A stretch of DNA of 64,000 nt, taken from contig NZ_BMSF01000008.1 in the NCBI RefSeq assembly GCF_014649015.1, forward strand, positions 186,001-250,000, written 5' to 3'. This document shows, in pieces, positions 10,177-17,738 of the stretch. Numbering within the stretch: the stretch's first letter is position 1; every line of letters starts with the position of its first letter. The translations under genes were made by a program, and so were the position numbers. Source of the DNA: Streptomyces narbonensis. GTDB taxonomy: Bacteria > Actinomycetota > Actinomycetes > Streptomycetales > Streptomycetaceae. The notes under the pieces were generated by a model that did not search any database, was not told the origin of the DNA, and saw only the letters and a program-made list of their open reading frames with translations.

Positions 10177-10207
10177 AGCGACGGCCTCCCGTGGGACGAC
10201 TGAGGTT

Positions 10208-10224
10208 TCTGACTGTCCGTCAGA
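10208..10224. promoter_or_regulatory. Perfect inverted-repeat operator upstream of the acyl-CoA cassette
   Basis: TCTGAC-TGTCC-GTCAGA (arms 10208-10213 and 10219-10224) sits 32-48 bp upstream of the first cassette gene. The TGAC...GTCA spacing resembles operators of TetR-type regulators of fatty-acid/acyl-CoA catabolism. No cognate regulator gene lies in the window. Confidence 0.6.
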
Positions 10225-10384
10225 TTCAGGACCCCTGTCAAGGTCGGCGACCGTACGCCCCGAGGGGGGCGCGGGGCACGGAAACGCGGACGGCCCGCAC
10301 CCCGGTACCGAAGTACCGGAGTACAGGCCGTCGTTCACACCGCGGTCACGCCCCCCGTCGGGCCGGCTCCCGTGCTGCTGCCGG

Positions 10385-10690
10385 CTACCACCACGGGTAG
10401 AAGTTCACCACCGCGTTCGACTGGTCGATGTCGGTGAACGCGGAGCCGTTCACGCTCGCCGTGTTGTTCTGGTTGGAGGCACCGGAACCGGTCGCCACCT
10501 GCTGCGTGGTGGTCGAGTTTCCGTAGTTGTCCCCGCCCACACCGCTGCCGATGATCGTGGCGACGCTCGTGTTCGATCCGTCGTCCGCGAATCCTCCGTT
10601 GTCGGCCTGGGCCACCCCGGTGAAGAGCGCGGCGGCGAGGGGCAGGGCGGCGGCAGCGGCGAGAACGCGGGCGGTACGGATGCTTGCCAT
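10385..10690 (-). CDS. Small secreted Asn/Gly/Thr-rich protein
   Basis: A 101-aa protein with a Sec signal peptide (MASIRTARVLAAAAALPLAAALFTGVAQA, cleavage predicted after AQA) and a ~72-residue mature part rich in Asn, Gly, Ser and Thr, ending in aromatic residues (VVNFYPWW). There is no Cys. The segment SNQNNTASVNGSAFTDIDQSN has the alternating N/Q/S spacing seen in curlin-type repeats, but that likeness is weak and I do not assign a family. ATG 10690 has GGAGG 7 nt upstream. It stands alone; the 10177-10384 spacer on its 3' side holds the operator of the acyl-CoA cassette. A surface or spore-coat role is possible but unproven. Confidence 0.75.
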   Translation of the reverse strand: MASIRTARVLAAAAALPLAAALFTGVAQADNGGFADDGSNTSVATIIGSGVGGDNYGNSTTTQQVATGSGASNQNNTASVNGSAFTDIDQSNAVVNFYPWW

Positions 10691-11110
10691 GTCTGTTCCT
10701 CCGGGAACTGAAACTGATGCTGTGCACGGAACTGCTTCGAGAACTTCAGAACTTCTCTGAACTCCAGCCATTACCCAGGCAGTTGGCCGACCGCCTCGGT
10801 CGTTGTGCTCGACGTCGCGAATCCAGAGTTGCCCACCGAATCCCCGGCGAACCACCCCGGAGCGGGTTATTCCCCCGCAAGCGTGAGGACAGGCTGATAA
10901 ACCCCGGCGAAGCGAGAAAGGCGCAGCTCAGCCGACCGGAGGGAGGTAATCGGCCGGGAGGATCCGCGCACGGCAAGGGAGGAAGCGTTCCGGCAGATTT
11001 TCCGCCAATCTTTCTCTCGGAAAGACGACCCGGCGAGTCCCGGAAACGCGAAATTCGAACTCACCGACGATACGGGCGGAGATTTTCTACGGGTCGTACC
11101 CCGGATTCCC
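10691..11110. other. Gene-free spacer (420 bp)
   Basis: No credible coding region: open frames across it lack Streptomyces codon bias and ribosome sites, and the base composition is lower in GC than its neighbours. It presumably holds the promoter of the small secreted protein. I see no clear operator or hairpin. Confidence 0.5.
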
Positions 11111-11635
11111 CTACGAAAGGTCCTGCCTGCCGACCGCCGCCTCGAAGGCCGCGTACGCCCCCGCGTCGAACAGCACGAAGCGCACCTCCTCCACCTCGGT
11201 ACGGGCGGCCCGGACGGTCTCCACGGCGATCCTGGCCCCGTCGCCCATCGGCCAGCCGTAGATCCCGGTGGAGATGGCCGGGAAGGCGACCGTGCGGTCG
11301 CCCAGCTCGTCGGCGACCCGCAGGGATTCGCGGTAGCAGGAGGCCAGCAGGTCGGAGCGGTCCTCGTCCCGCAACCAGACCGGCCCCACGGTGTGGATCA
11401 CGTGCCGGGCCGGCAGCCGCCCCGCGGTCGTCGCCACGGCCTGGCCGGTCGCCAGGCCCTTGCCGTAGTGGGAGCGCCTCAGGTCCTGGCAGGCGGCGAG
11501 GATCTCCGGCCCGCCCTTCCGGTGGATGGCCCCGTCGACGCCGCCACCCCCGAGCAGCGACGAGTTGGCGGCGTTGACCACCGCGTCGGCCGCCTCGGCG
11601 GTGATGTCCCCCTGAACAAGCACGATCCGCACCAT
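11111..11635 (-). CDS. Macro-domain ADP-ribose/O-acetyl-ADP-ribose hydrolase (YmdB type)
   Basis: A 174-aa stand-alone macro domain: VRIVLVQGDITAEAADAVVNAANSSLLGGGGVDGAIH at the N-terminus (NAAN and GGGGVDGAIH are the ADP-ribose binding signature of the MacroD/YmdB class), then HVIHTVGPVW and FPAISTGIYGWP. Family members deacetylate O-acetyl-ADP-ribose and remove ADP-ribose from acidic residues. Start ATG 11635 gives the canonical beginning MVRIVLVQGDIT; an upstream GTG adds 13 Arg-rich residues outside the domain. It lies upstream of tRNA-Ser on the same strand orientation but is not obviously co-transcribed. Confidence 0.9.
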   Translation of the reverse strand: MVRIVLVQGDITAEAADAVVNAANSSLLGGGGVDGAIHRKGGPEILAACQDLRRSHYGKGLATGQAVATTAGRLPARHVIHTVGPVWLRDEDRSDLLASCYRESLRVADELGDRTVAFPAISTGIYGWPMGDGARIAVETVRAARTEVEEVRFVLFDAGAYAAFEAAVGRQDLS

Positions 11636-11805
11636 GCCGAGAACCCTCTCACCCCGGCGCCGCCTCCCGGGCAACAGCTTTCCGCCACCAGCCTTCCGGC
11701 ATCGGCACCACGCCCACCAACGGCCGTCCGTCGGCCCGTGCCACGAGAAAGGGGCGCCCCCGACGAGAGGCGCCCCTTCCGGTCAACTCGCGCGCTGACC
11801 TGGTG

Positions 11806-11892
11806 CGGTGGGTGTGGGATTTGAACCCACGGTGACATCCCTGCCACGACGGTTTTCAAGACCGTTCCCTTAGGCCGCTCGGGCAACCCACC
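11806..11892 (-). tRNA. tRNA-Ser (anticodon UGA)
   Basis: An 87-nt type II tRNA with acceptor stem GGTGGGT / ACCCACC, discriminator G73, D-arm GCCCGAGCGGCC, anticodon loop CTTGAAA (anticodon TGA, reads UCA), a long variable arm and T-loop GGTTCAAATCC. The 3' CCA is not encoded. The sequence is intact, with no attachment-site duplication or integrase nearby. The cognate seryl-tRNA synthetase gene is also in this window (31667). Confidence 0.97.
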
Positions 11893-12058
11893 TTCGCCCC
11901 GGCCCACCTGGGGTGGAGCGGGCTACAGCGTACCGGCTGGGGAGCGGGGTGGGGCCGGCTCGGCCGGGGAGGGGACTGGGTTAGAGTCCCTTGTTCACAA
12001 GATCTCCACTTATAGGGGTTTCGCGGCTTGTGTCGCGCGATTCCCGAAGGGTTGCAGG

Positions 12059-12991
12059 GTGCACGGCACGATCGACGGCTTCAGCTACGGCATGGTCACA
12101 CCCCTCGTGGGATATGTGATGGCCTGTCTGGGAAGCGCCCTGGGGCTGCGCTGCACGGTCAGGTCCCTCGGCACCGAGCGCGCGCGGAAGCCCGGTTGGC
12201 TCGCGCTCGGTGCGGCGTCGATCGGGTGCGGCATCTGGACGATGCACTTCATCGCCATGCTCGGCTTCCAGGTGCGGGAGACCCCGATCTCGTACGACGC
12301 CCCCCTGACGTTCCTCAGCCTCTTCGTGGCCGTGGTCGTCGTGGGCGTCGGTGTCTTCATCGTGGGCTACCTCGGCACCCGGCCGGCCCCCCTGCTCATC
12401 GCGGGCCTGCTCACCGGGCTCGGCGTCGCCGGCATGCACTACCTCGGCATGGCGGCGATGCGCATGAACGGGCAGATCGCCTACGCCCCCGCCGTCGTCG
12501 TCGTGTCCGTCGTCATCGCCGTCGTCGCGGCGACCGCCGCGCTCTGGGCAGCCGTTTCCGTCCGCGGCTTCCTGGCCAGCCTCGGCGCGAGTGTCGTCAT
12601 GGGCGTCGCCGTGACCGGCATGCACTACGCGGGGATGGCCGCGGTCAGCGTGGAGGTCGAGGCGGCGTCGCACGCGGTCGGCGGCTCCTCGCTCCTGAAC
12701 GTGCTGCCGATGCTCGTCGGCCCGCTGATCTTCCTCGTCCTGGCCGCTGCCGTCGTGATGTTCGACCCGCTGCTGATCATGGGCGACGACGAACCGCGCC
12801 GGCGCCCGGCGCACCGGAAGGGGGCTCAGGGAGGCGAGCTCGGCGAGTTCGGCGAGTTCGGCGAGTTCGGCGAGTTCCACGAGTCCGGCGTCTCGCGGAT
12901 CGACATCGGGGACGTCGTCAGCGAAGAGGTGTGGGACGTGCGGGAGACGAGCACCGAGACCCTCGCCTCTCCCAACGGGTGGCGGTCGTAG
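12059..12991 (+). CDS. MHYT-domain integral membrane sensor protein
   Basis: A 310-aa polytopic membrane protein with about seven predicted helices. The MHYT signature occurs three times (WTMHFIAML, GMHYLGMAAM, GMHYAGMAA); in this family the Met/His pairs are proposed to bind copper and sense O2, CO or NO. Unlike many MHYT proteins it carries no GGDEF, EAL or kinase domain; only a short acidic cytoplasmic tail follows, containing a GEF tripeptide repeated four times (~12841-12876) encoded by a perfect 9-bp DNA repeat. The GTG at 12059 gives the family-typical start HGTIDGFSYGMVTPLVGYVMA. It is monocistronic and ends at a shared bidirectional hairpin. Output partners are unknown. Confidence 0.88.
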   Translation: MHGTIDGFSYGMVTPLVGYVMACLGSALGLRCTVRSLGTERARKPGWLALGAASIGCGIWTMHFIAMLGFQVRETPISYDAPLTFLSLFVAVVVVGVGVFIVGYLGTRPAPLLIAGLLTGLGVAGMHYLGMAAMRMNGQIAYAPAVVVVSVVIAVVAATAALWAAVSVRGFLASLGASVVMGVAVTGMHYAGMAAVSVEVEAASHAVGGSSLLNVLPMLVGPLIFLVLAAAVVMFDPLLIMGDDEPRRRPAHRKGAQGGELGEFGEFGEFGEFHESGVSRIDIGDVVSEEVWDVRETSTETLASPNGWRS

Positions 12992-13010
12992 ACCCGACGC
13001 GGGCATGAAA

Positions 13011-13051
13011 CGGGGGAGGGGAACGCCGGCTGTCGGCGTTCCCCTCCCCCG
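13011..13051. terminator. Bidirectional terminator, 18-bp perfect stem
   Basis: Perfect inverted repeat 13011-13028 / 13034-13051 with loop GCTGT between the convergent MHYT and HtrA-like genes; it can serve both. Confidence 0.88.
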
Positions 13052-13101
13052 CTTCCGGACGGACCCCCGAACCTCTTCGGCCTCGATCCGCCAGACAGGC
13101 C

Positions 13102-14607
13102 CTAGCTGTCGCCCGTGCGCTCGCCGAGGGTGACCGTGGCCGTCGCCGCCTTGCCGTCCCGCTCGTAAGTGATCTTGACCGAGTCGCCCGGCTTGTGGGT
13201 CCAGATCTCGCTGATGAGCGCGGGGCCGCTGTCGATCACGTGGCCGCCGAAGCCCGTGATCACATCGCCGGCCTTGAGTCCCGCCTTCGCCGCCGGGCCG
13301 TTCGGGGTGACCGAAGCGGTGCCGCCGGATCCCTGGGCCGCGATCGTCGCGCCCTCGCCCTGCTCGGTCATGTTCACGGTCGCGCCGATCACCGGGTAGA
13401 CCGGCTTGCCCGTCTTGATCAGCTGCTCGGCCACGTTCTTCGCCTGGTTGACCGGAATGGCGAAGCCGAGTCCGATCGAGCCCGCCTGGGACTGGCCGAA
13501 GCCGTTTCCGGTGGACTGGATGGCCGAGTTGATACCGATGACCGCACCGCTCGCGTCGAGCAGCGGGCCGCCGGAGTTGCCCGGGTTGATCGAGGCGTCG
13601 GTCTGCAGGGCGCTCATGTACGAGTTGCCGCCGCCCTGGCCGTCGCCGGAGGCCACGGGGCGGTTCTTGGCGCTGATGATTCCCGTCGTCACCGTGTTCG
13701 AGAGACCGAAGGGCGCGCCGATCGCGATCGTCGAGTCGCCGACCGCCACCTGGTCGGAGTTGCCGAGCGGCAGCGGCTTCAGCCCCTTCGGCGCGTCGGT
13801 GAGCTTCAGGACGGCCACGTCGTAGCCCTGGGCCCGGCCGACGACCTCCGCGTCGTACGTCTTGCCGTCGGAGAACGTCACGGAGAGCGCGCCGCCCTCC
13901 GCCGCCGACGCGACCACGTGGTTGTTGGTGACGATGTGGCCTTCCTGGTCGTACACGAAGCCGGTGCCCGTGCCGCCCTCGCCCTCGCCCTGCGATCCGC
14001 CGGACTTCGCCTGGATCGTGACCACGCTCGGCAGCGCCTTCGCCGCGACCGCGGCGACCGTGCCCGGGTCGCGCTTGAACGAGGCCGGGGCCTCGCCCGA
14101 GGAGACCGTCGTCGAGCCGGTGCTCTCGCTGTCGCCCCGCTGGGCCGCCCAGTAGCCGATGCCGCCGCCGACACCGCCCGCGACGAGCGCCGCGACCAGG
14201 ACCGCCGCCACGAGGCCGCCGGTCCGCTTCCTGGGCGCCCCGGGAGCGACGGGTACGGGCGGGACGGGCGCACCCCAGGCCGGTACGGCCGGCGGGGGCG
14301 GGGGCCAGCCGCCGGCCCCACCGACGGCAGCGGGCTCGGGAGCAGGTGCAGGGGCAGAGGCCGGGGGAGCAGGCGGCATGGGAGCCGCGATCGTCGCGGG
14401 CTCAGGAGACGGTGCCGGAGTCGGTGCCGGTGCCGGTGCTGCGGCCGGGGTGGGCTCGGGAGCAGACACCTGTGCCGGTGCCTGCTCCTTCGCCACGGCC
14501 TCCGCCGTCGGCGGCGTCGAAGGTGCGGGAGGGGTCGGAGGCGTCGGAGGGGCGGACGGGGCAGTCGGGTCCGCCGGAACCGCCGTGCCCTCGTTCTCGG
14601 TGCTCAC
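13102..14607 (-). CDS. Membrane-anchored HtrA/DegP-like serine protease with PDZ domain
   Basis: A 501-aa protein. Residues 1-125 are a cytoplasmic Pro/Ala-rich tail, ~129-153 one transmembrane helix, then an extracytoplasmic trypsin-like domain with catalytic triad His230 (TNNHVVAS), Asp263 (GYDVAVLKL) and Ser345 (NPGNSGGPLL), and a C-terminal PDZ domain (AGLKAGDVITGFGGHVI). It should degrade misfolded proteins outside the membrane. GTG 14607 is preferred: GGAGAG lies ~7 nt upstream, and the nine residues to the earlier ATG (14634) overlap a repeated regulatory element. Upstream are GACTG repeats at 10-bp spacing, suggesting an envelope-stress response regulator. Streptomyces htrA-like genes are known targets of CssRS; whether this is one is inference. 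Confidence 0.92.
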   Translation of the reverse strand: MSTENEGTAVPADPTAPSAPPTPPTPPAPSTPPTAEAVAKEQAPAQVSAPEPTPAAAPAPAPTPAPSPEPATIAAPMPPAPPASAPAPAPEPAAVGGAGGWPPPPPAVPAWGAPVPPVPVAPGAPRKRTGGLVAAVLVAALVAGGVGGGIGYWAAQRGDSESTGSTTVSSGEAPASFKRDPGTVAAVAAKALPSVVTIQAKSGGSQGEGEGGTGTGFVYDQEGHIVTNNHVVASAAEGGALSVTFSDGKTYDAEVVGRAQGYDVAVLKLTDAPKGLKPLPLGNSDQVAVGDSTIAIGAPFGLSNTVTTGIISAKNRPVASGDGQGGGNSYMSALQTDASINPGNSGGPLLDASGAVIGINSAIQSTGNGFGQSQAGSIGLGFAIPVNQAKNVAEQLIKTGKPVYPVIGATVNMTEQGEGATIAAQGSGGTASVTPNGPAAKAGLKAGDVITGFGGHVIDSGPALISEIWTHKPGDSVKITYERDGKAATATVTLGERTGDS

Positions 14608-14624
14608 AGCTCGCTCTCCTCGTC

Positions 14625-14701
14625 GACTGCTCATTGACTGCTGTTGACTGCTATGGACTGCTATGGACTGTTATGTGCCGCTATCGACTGGACTGTGACT
14701 G
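14625..14701. promoter_or_regulatory. Helically phased GACTG repeats upstream of the HtrA-like gene
   Basis: GACTG (CAGTC on the coding strand of the protease) occurs at 14625, 14636, 14646, 14656, 14666, 14686, 14691 and 14697. Four copies are spaced exactly 10 bp and a fifth lies 20 bp on, i.e. on one face of the helix. This is typical of response-regulator direct-repeat binding sites. Confidence 0.55.
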
Positions 14702-14887
14702 GTCGATCGCTGCACGGGGTTGATCGTGGGGTGGTCGTGCCTGGCTCAGGATGCTGTCACCAGCTTTTCCCACAGCACGTCAGGCCGCTGTAAGGCGGAG
14801 CTGTGCATCTGCGCCCCATCCTTTATATACGGACAGAACGGACAGCCTCTGTGTCCTCGCCTACCCCGCCAATGGCACCATGACGCC

Positions 14888-15718
14888 GTGACTCACGCAC
14901 GGCAGCACCCGAACAGTGTCCCCGTCCAGGTCGTCGCCCACCGCGGAGCCTCCGAGGACGCCCCGGAACACACCCTGGCCGCCTATGTGAAGGCCATCGA
15001 GGACGGCGCAGACGCCCTGGAGTGCGACGTCCGGCTCACCGCCGACGGCCACCTGGTGTGCGTCCACGACCGACGCGTCAACCGTACGTCGAACGGCCGC
15101 GGTGCCGTCTCCGCCCTCGAGCTCGCCGACCTCGCCGCGCTCGACTTCGGCGTCTGGAAGGAGCGGGAAGAGCGGGACGACGCCTCGGAGAGCCCCGACT
15201 GGGGAGACCCCGAGTCCACCTCCGTCCTCACCCTGGAGCGCCTCCTGGAGCTCGTCTCCGACGCCGGGCGCCGGGTCGAGCTGGCCATCGAGACCAAGCA
15301 CCCCACCCGCTGGGCCGGCCAGGTCGAGGAGCGGCTCCTCCAGCTCCTGAAGCGGTTCGGACTCGACGCCCCGGCGTCCCCCGACGAGTCTCCCGTACGG
15401 GTCATGAGCTTCTCGGCCCGTTCCCTGCACCGGATCGCCGCCGCCTCGCCGACCCTGCCGACCGTCTCCCTCACCCAGTTCGTCACCCCGCGGCTGCGCG
15501 ACGGACGCCTCCCCGCGGGCGCGCGCGTGGCGGGCCCCTCGATCCGGATCGTCCGCCACCACCCCGCCGTGATCCTGCGGCTCCAGAAGGCCGGGCACCA
15601 GGTGCACGTCTGGACGGTGGACGAGCCCGAGGACGTCGAACTCTGCGTACGCCTGGGGGTGGACGCGATCATCACCAACCGCCCCAAGCAGGTGCTCGCC
15701 CAGCTCGGCCGCGACTGA
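14888..15718 (+). CDS. Glycerophosphodiester phosphodiesterase (GDPD/UgpQ type)
   Basis: A 276-aa single-domain GDPD TIM barrel that hydrolyses deacylated phospholipid head groups to glycerol-3-phosphate and an alcohol. Signatures: VVAHRGASEDAPEHTLAAY (catalytic His and metal-binding Glu), ADALECDVRLTADGHLVCVHD (Glu/Asp metal ligands and second His), LAIETKHP, and VHVWTVDEPEDVELCVRLGVDAIITNRP at the end. No signal peptide is seen, so it is probably cytoplasmic. GTG 14888 gives MTHARQHPN; the longer in-frame extension to 14720 crosses the promoter region shared with the divergent protease gene. A TATATA sequence near 14823 could be its -10 element. Confidence 0.9.
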   Translation: MTHARQHPNSVPVQVVAHRGASEDAPEHTLAAYVKAIEDGADALECDVRLTADGHLVCVHDRRVNRTSNGRGAVSALELADLAALDFGVWKEREERDDASESPDWGDPESTSVLTLERLLELVSDAGRRVELAIETKHPTRWAGQVEERLLQLLKRFGLDAPASPDESPVRVMSFSARSLHRIAAASPTLPTVSLTQFVTPRLRDGRLPAGARVAGPSIRIVRHHPAVILRLQKAGHQVHVWTVDEPEDVELCVRLGVDAIITNRPKQVLAQLGRD

Positions 15719-15886
15719 GCCCCTGCCCCACTCGTCACACCGTCCCCAGGGCTTACAGGGAGTGCACCGGCGCGTTCAGCGCGTACTCGATCGTCACGAG
15801 TGCGACACACCACGTGCCTTGGCCGGTTTCCGGTCCATTCCTGTGGGGCATCCACACCGTGGCGTGGGGCAAAGGAGGTCTCGGGG

Positions 15887-16402
15887 GTGGCGTTGGTGGT
15901 GGCACAAGAGGTGCCCACGTCGTCGAGCATGGCCGTTCCCCATGGCCCTGCCGGCGTGGGTGAGGCACGACACCGGATGCGGGACGAGCTGTACCGCAGC
16001 GGGGTGTCCGAATCGGTCGTCGACGACGCGGTACTGATCCTTTCGGAACTGCTCAGCAACGCCTGTCGCTACGGCATGCCGCTGGGACGGGCGGAACGCG
16101 GCGAGGGCGATGTCCTGGCGGCCTGGCGGGTCGACTCGTCGGGCGGTCTGCGGGTCGAGGTGACGGACGGCGGTGGTCCCACGAGACCCGTACCGTCCAC
16201 GCCCTCGGTCACCGCACGCGGCGGACGCGGCCTGAACATCATCAGCGCGCTGGCCCAGGACTGGGGCGTACGGGACAGCGCGAGCGGCGAGGTCACCGTC
16301 TGGGTCGTGGTCACCGAGGGACACCGCCGCGAGGATTTCGCGGCGCGCGTCGGCGGCGGCTCGGGCTTCGACTTCCTCGACTCGTACGACGATCTGGACT
16401 GA
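15887..16402 (+). CDS. RsbW/SpoIIAB-like ATP-binding anti-sigma regulatory kinase (HATPase_c)
   Basis: A 171-aa GHKL-fold protein with N-box SELLSNACRYG, G1-box VEVTDGGGPTRP and G2 region GGRGLNIISALAQDWGV. Proteins of this kind in Streptomyces bind sigma-B-type sigma factors or phosphorylate anti-anti-sigma partners. GTG 15887 is set by an exceptionally strong ribosome site (AAAGGAGGT, 7 nt upstream), nearly a full match to the 16S 3' end. No sigma factor or antagonist gene adjoins it, so the partner is encoded elsewhere. The acidic C-terminal tail (DFLDSYDDLD) is outside the fold. A second, unrelated copy of the family is at 23174-23635. Confidence 0.87.
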   Translation: MALVVAQEVPTSSSMAVPHGPAGVGEARHRMRDELYRSGVSESVVDDAVLILSELLSNACRYGMPLGRAERGEGDVLAAWRVDSSGGLRVEVTDGGGPTRPVPSTPSVTARGGRGLNIISALAQDWGVRDSASGEVTVWVVVTEGHRREDFAARVGGGSGFDFLDSYDDLD

Positions 16403-16540
16403 CACCCGGGGGACAGGCGCGCCGGCACGGGGACACCAAGGCCCGCGCCCCGCCTGAGGAGCGGTGGTGCGCTGTGCGGCTAGGCTCGCGCCCGACACAG
16501 CACGCACACAGCACCGCCGCGATCGGGAGAAAGCCACACC

Positions 16541-17518
16541 ATGGCCAAGAAGCGCCCCCAGACGAAGGCCGGCAAGGCCGGCCAGGCACAGGTCACGAGC
16601 GGGGAGATCCCGGTCGTCGGCGCGCGCGAGCCCTGCCCCTGCGGCTCGGGCCGCCGCTACAAGGCCTGTCACGGCCGGACCGCCGCGCACGCCGTGACCG
16701 AGCTCGTCCAGCGCCCCTTCGAGGGACTGCCCGGCGAGTGCGACTGGGTCGCGCTCCGCGAGCTCGTGCCCGCCGCCACCGTGCCGCTCACCCTGAAGGG
16801 CGGGCTGCCCGAGGGCGTGCCGTCCGTGACGCTCGCGACCGTGCTGCCGATGGCGTGGCCGGCGCTGCGCCGCGACGACGGCTCCGTCCTGCTCGCCCTG
16901 CAGAACGACTCCTCCTCCGGCGACCTCGCTCGCGACCTCGCCGACACCCTCCAGCGCGCCCTGGAGACCGAGCCGGGAACCCCGGTCCCGCCGCGCCGCG
17001 TGCCGGCCGAGGGCCCGCGCCTGCAGGAGCTGCTCGACGCGGACGCGCCGTTCGCCCCGGAGGTCCACACGGGCTTCGAGTTCTGGGTCCCGGCCTCCGC
17101 CGACGGTGCCGACCCCGAGGTCGCCGCCTCCCTGGAGCGTGCCAACGCCGCCGCGATCCCGACGGTCAAGCTGACCGGTGTGGACTCGGCGTACTGGTGC
17201 GAGACCCCGGACAAGAACCACCTGCGCTGGGTCATGCCGCACCCGGAGGAGAAGCTCCTGGACGCGCTCGCGCGGCTCCAGGCCGGCGAGGGCACGTCCC
17301 TCGGCGAGAACACCCGGCTCGTCGGCTCCTTCCGCGCCCACGGCCTCATGGTGCCGGTGTGGGACCTGCCGACCTCCATGACGGCCGAGGAGTGCGAGAA
17401 GCCGGCCGCCGAGTTCGCCGAGCGGCTCGCCGGGGCGCTCGCCTCGGACGCTCCGCTCACGGCCGAGGAGCGTCGGGCCCGCGGCGGCCTCACGAACCGT
17501 CAGGTGACTCTCAGCTGA
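16541..17518 (+). CDS. DUF5926 family protein with N-terminal SEC-C zinc motif
   Basis: A 325-aa soluble protein. The basic N-terminus (MAKKRPQTKAGKAG) is followed by a SEC-C type metal-binding motif, EPCPCGSGRRYKACHG (~30-45), as at the SecA C-terminus, where it binds Zn and SecB/ribosomes. The remaining ~270 residues correspond to an actinobacterial-specific domain of unknown function (DUF5926), with no catalytic motif that I recognise. A TAGGCT -10 element at 16482-16487 places the transcription start ~45 nt upstream of ATG 16541. SEC-C proteins often associate with ribosomes or the Sec system; a similar role here is conjecture. Confidence 0.82.
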   Translation: MAKKRPQTKAGKAGQAQVTSGEIPVVGAREPCPCGSGRRYKACHGRTAAHAVTELVQRPFEGLPGECDWVALRELVPAATVPLTLKGGLPEGVPSVTLATVLPMAWPALRRDDGSVLLALQNDSSSGDLARDLADTLQRALETEPGTPVPPRRVPAEGPRLQELLDADAPFAPEVHTGFEFWVPASADGADPEVAASLERANAAAIPTVKLTGVDSAYWCETPDKNHLRWVMPHPEEKLLDALARLQAGEGTSLGENTRLVGSFRAHGLMVPVWDLPTSMTAEECEKPAAEFAERLAGALASDAPLTAEERRARGGLTNRQVTLS

Positions 17519-17546
17519 TACCCCAGGTGGTATCGGTGACTGACAG

Positions 17547-17560
17547 ACCGACCAGTCGGT
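17547..17560. promoter_or_regulatory. Perfect inverted repeat ACCGAC-CA-GTCGGT
   Basis: A 6+6 bp perfect inverted repeat in the convergent spacer 29 bp past the DUF5926 stop. It resembles TetR/AcrR operators but no gene starts beside it, so its function is unclear. Confidence 0.3.
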
Positions 17561-17657
17561 GACTTCCGCCACAACCCGGTCTGCGGGCGGGTAAATCCCT
17601 GTCCGAATAACCGAGATCGAATTTGCGAACAGCAGATCTCTTGTTACCGTTCTGGAA

Positions 17658-17697
17658 GCCCGGTCGCTGGTGCATCCCCCGTCGCCAGCGATCGGGC
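17658..17697. terminator. Bidirectional hairpin between convergent genes
   Basis: Thirteen-bp stem (17658-17670 with 17685-17697, one G-T type mismatch) and a 14-nt loop, extendable outward by GGAA/TTCC. It lies between the DUF5926 gene and the convergent secreted-protein gene. The A/T-richer stretch just before it (17610-17655) is unlike the surroundings, so a small RNA ending in this hairpin is also possible. Confidence 0.6.
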
Positions 17698-17738
17698 GTT
17701 TCCATGCCCGCCCCAGGCCGCGCCGGGGCGTTCGGCGC

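Noticed and set aside
11806..11892. tRNA-Ser as an integration site of a mobile element
   Set aside because: No integrase, no duplicated tRNA 3' end and no excisionase or transfer genes flank it; neighbours are ordinary core-type genes.
11981..13006. 341-codon His/Asp/Arg-rich frame antisense to the MHYT gene
   Set aside because: Its composition is an artefact of complementing a GC-biased gene, and the MHYT signatures on the other strand are decisive.
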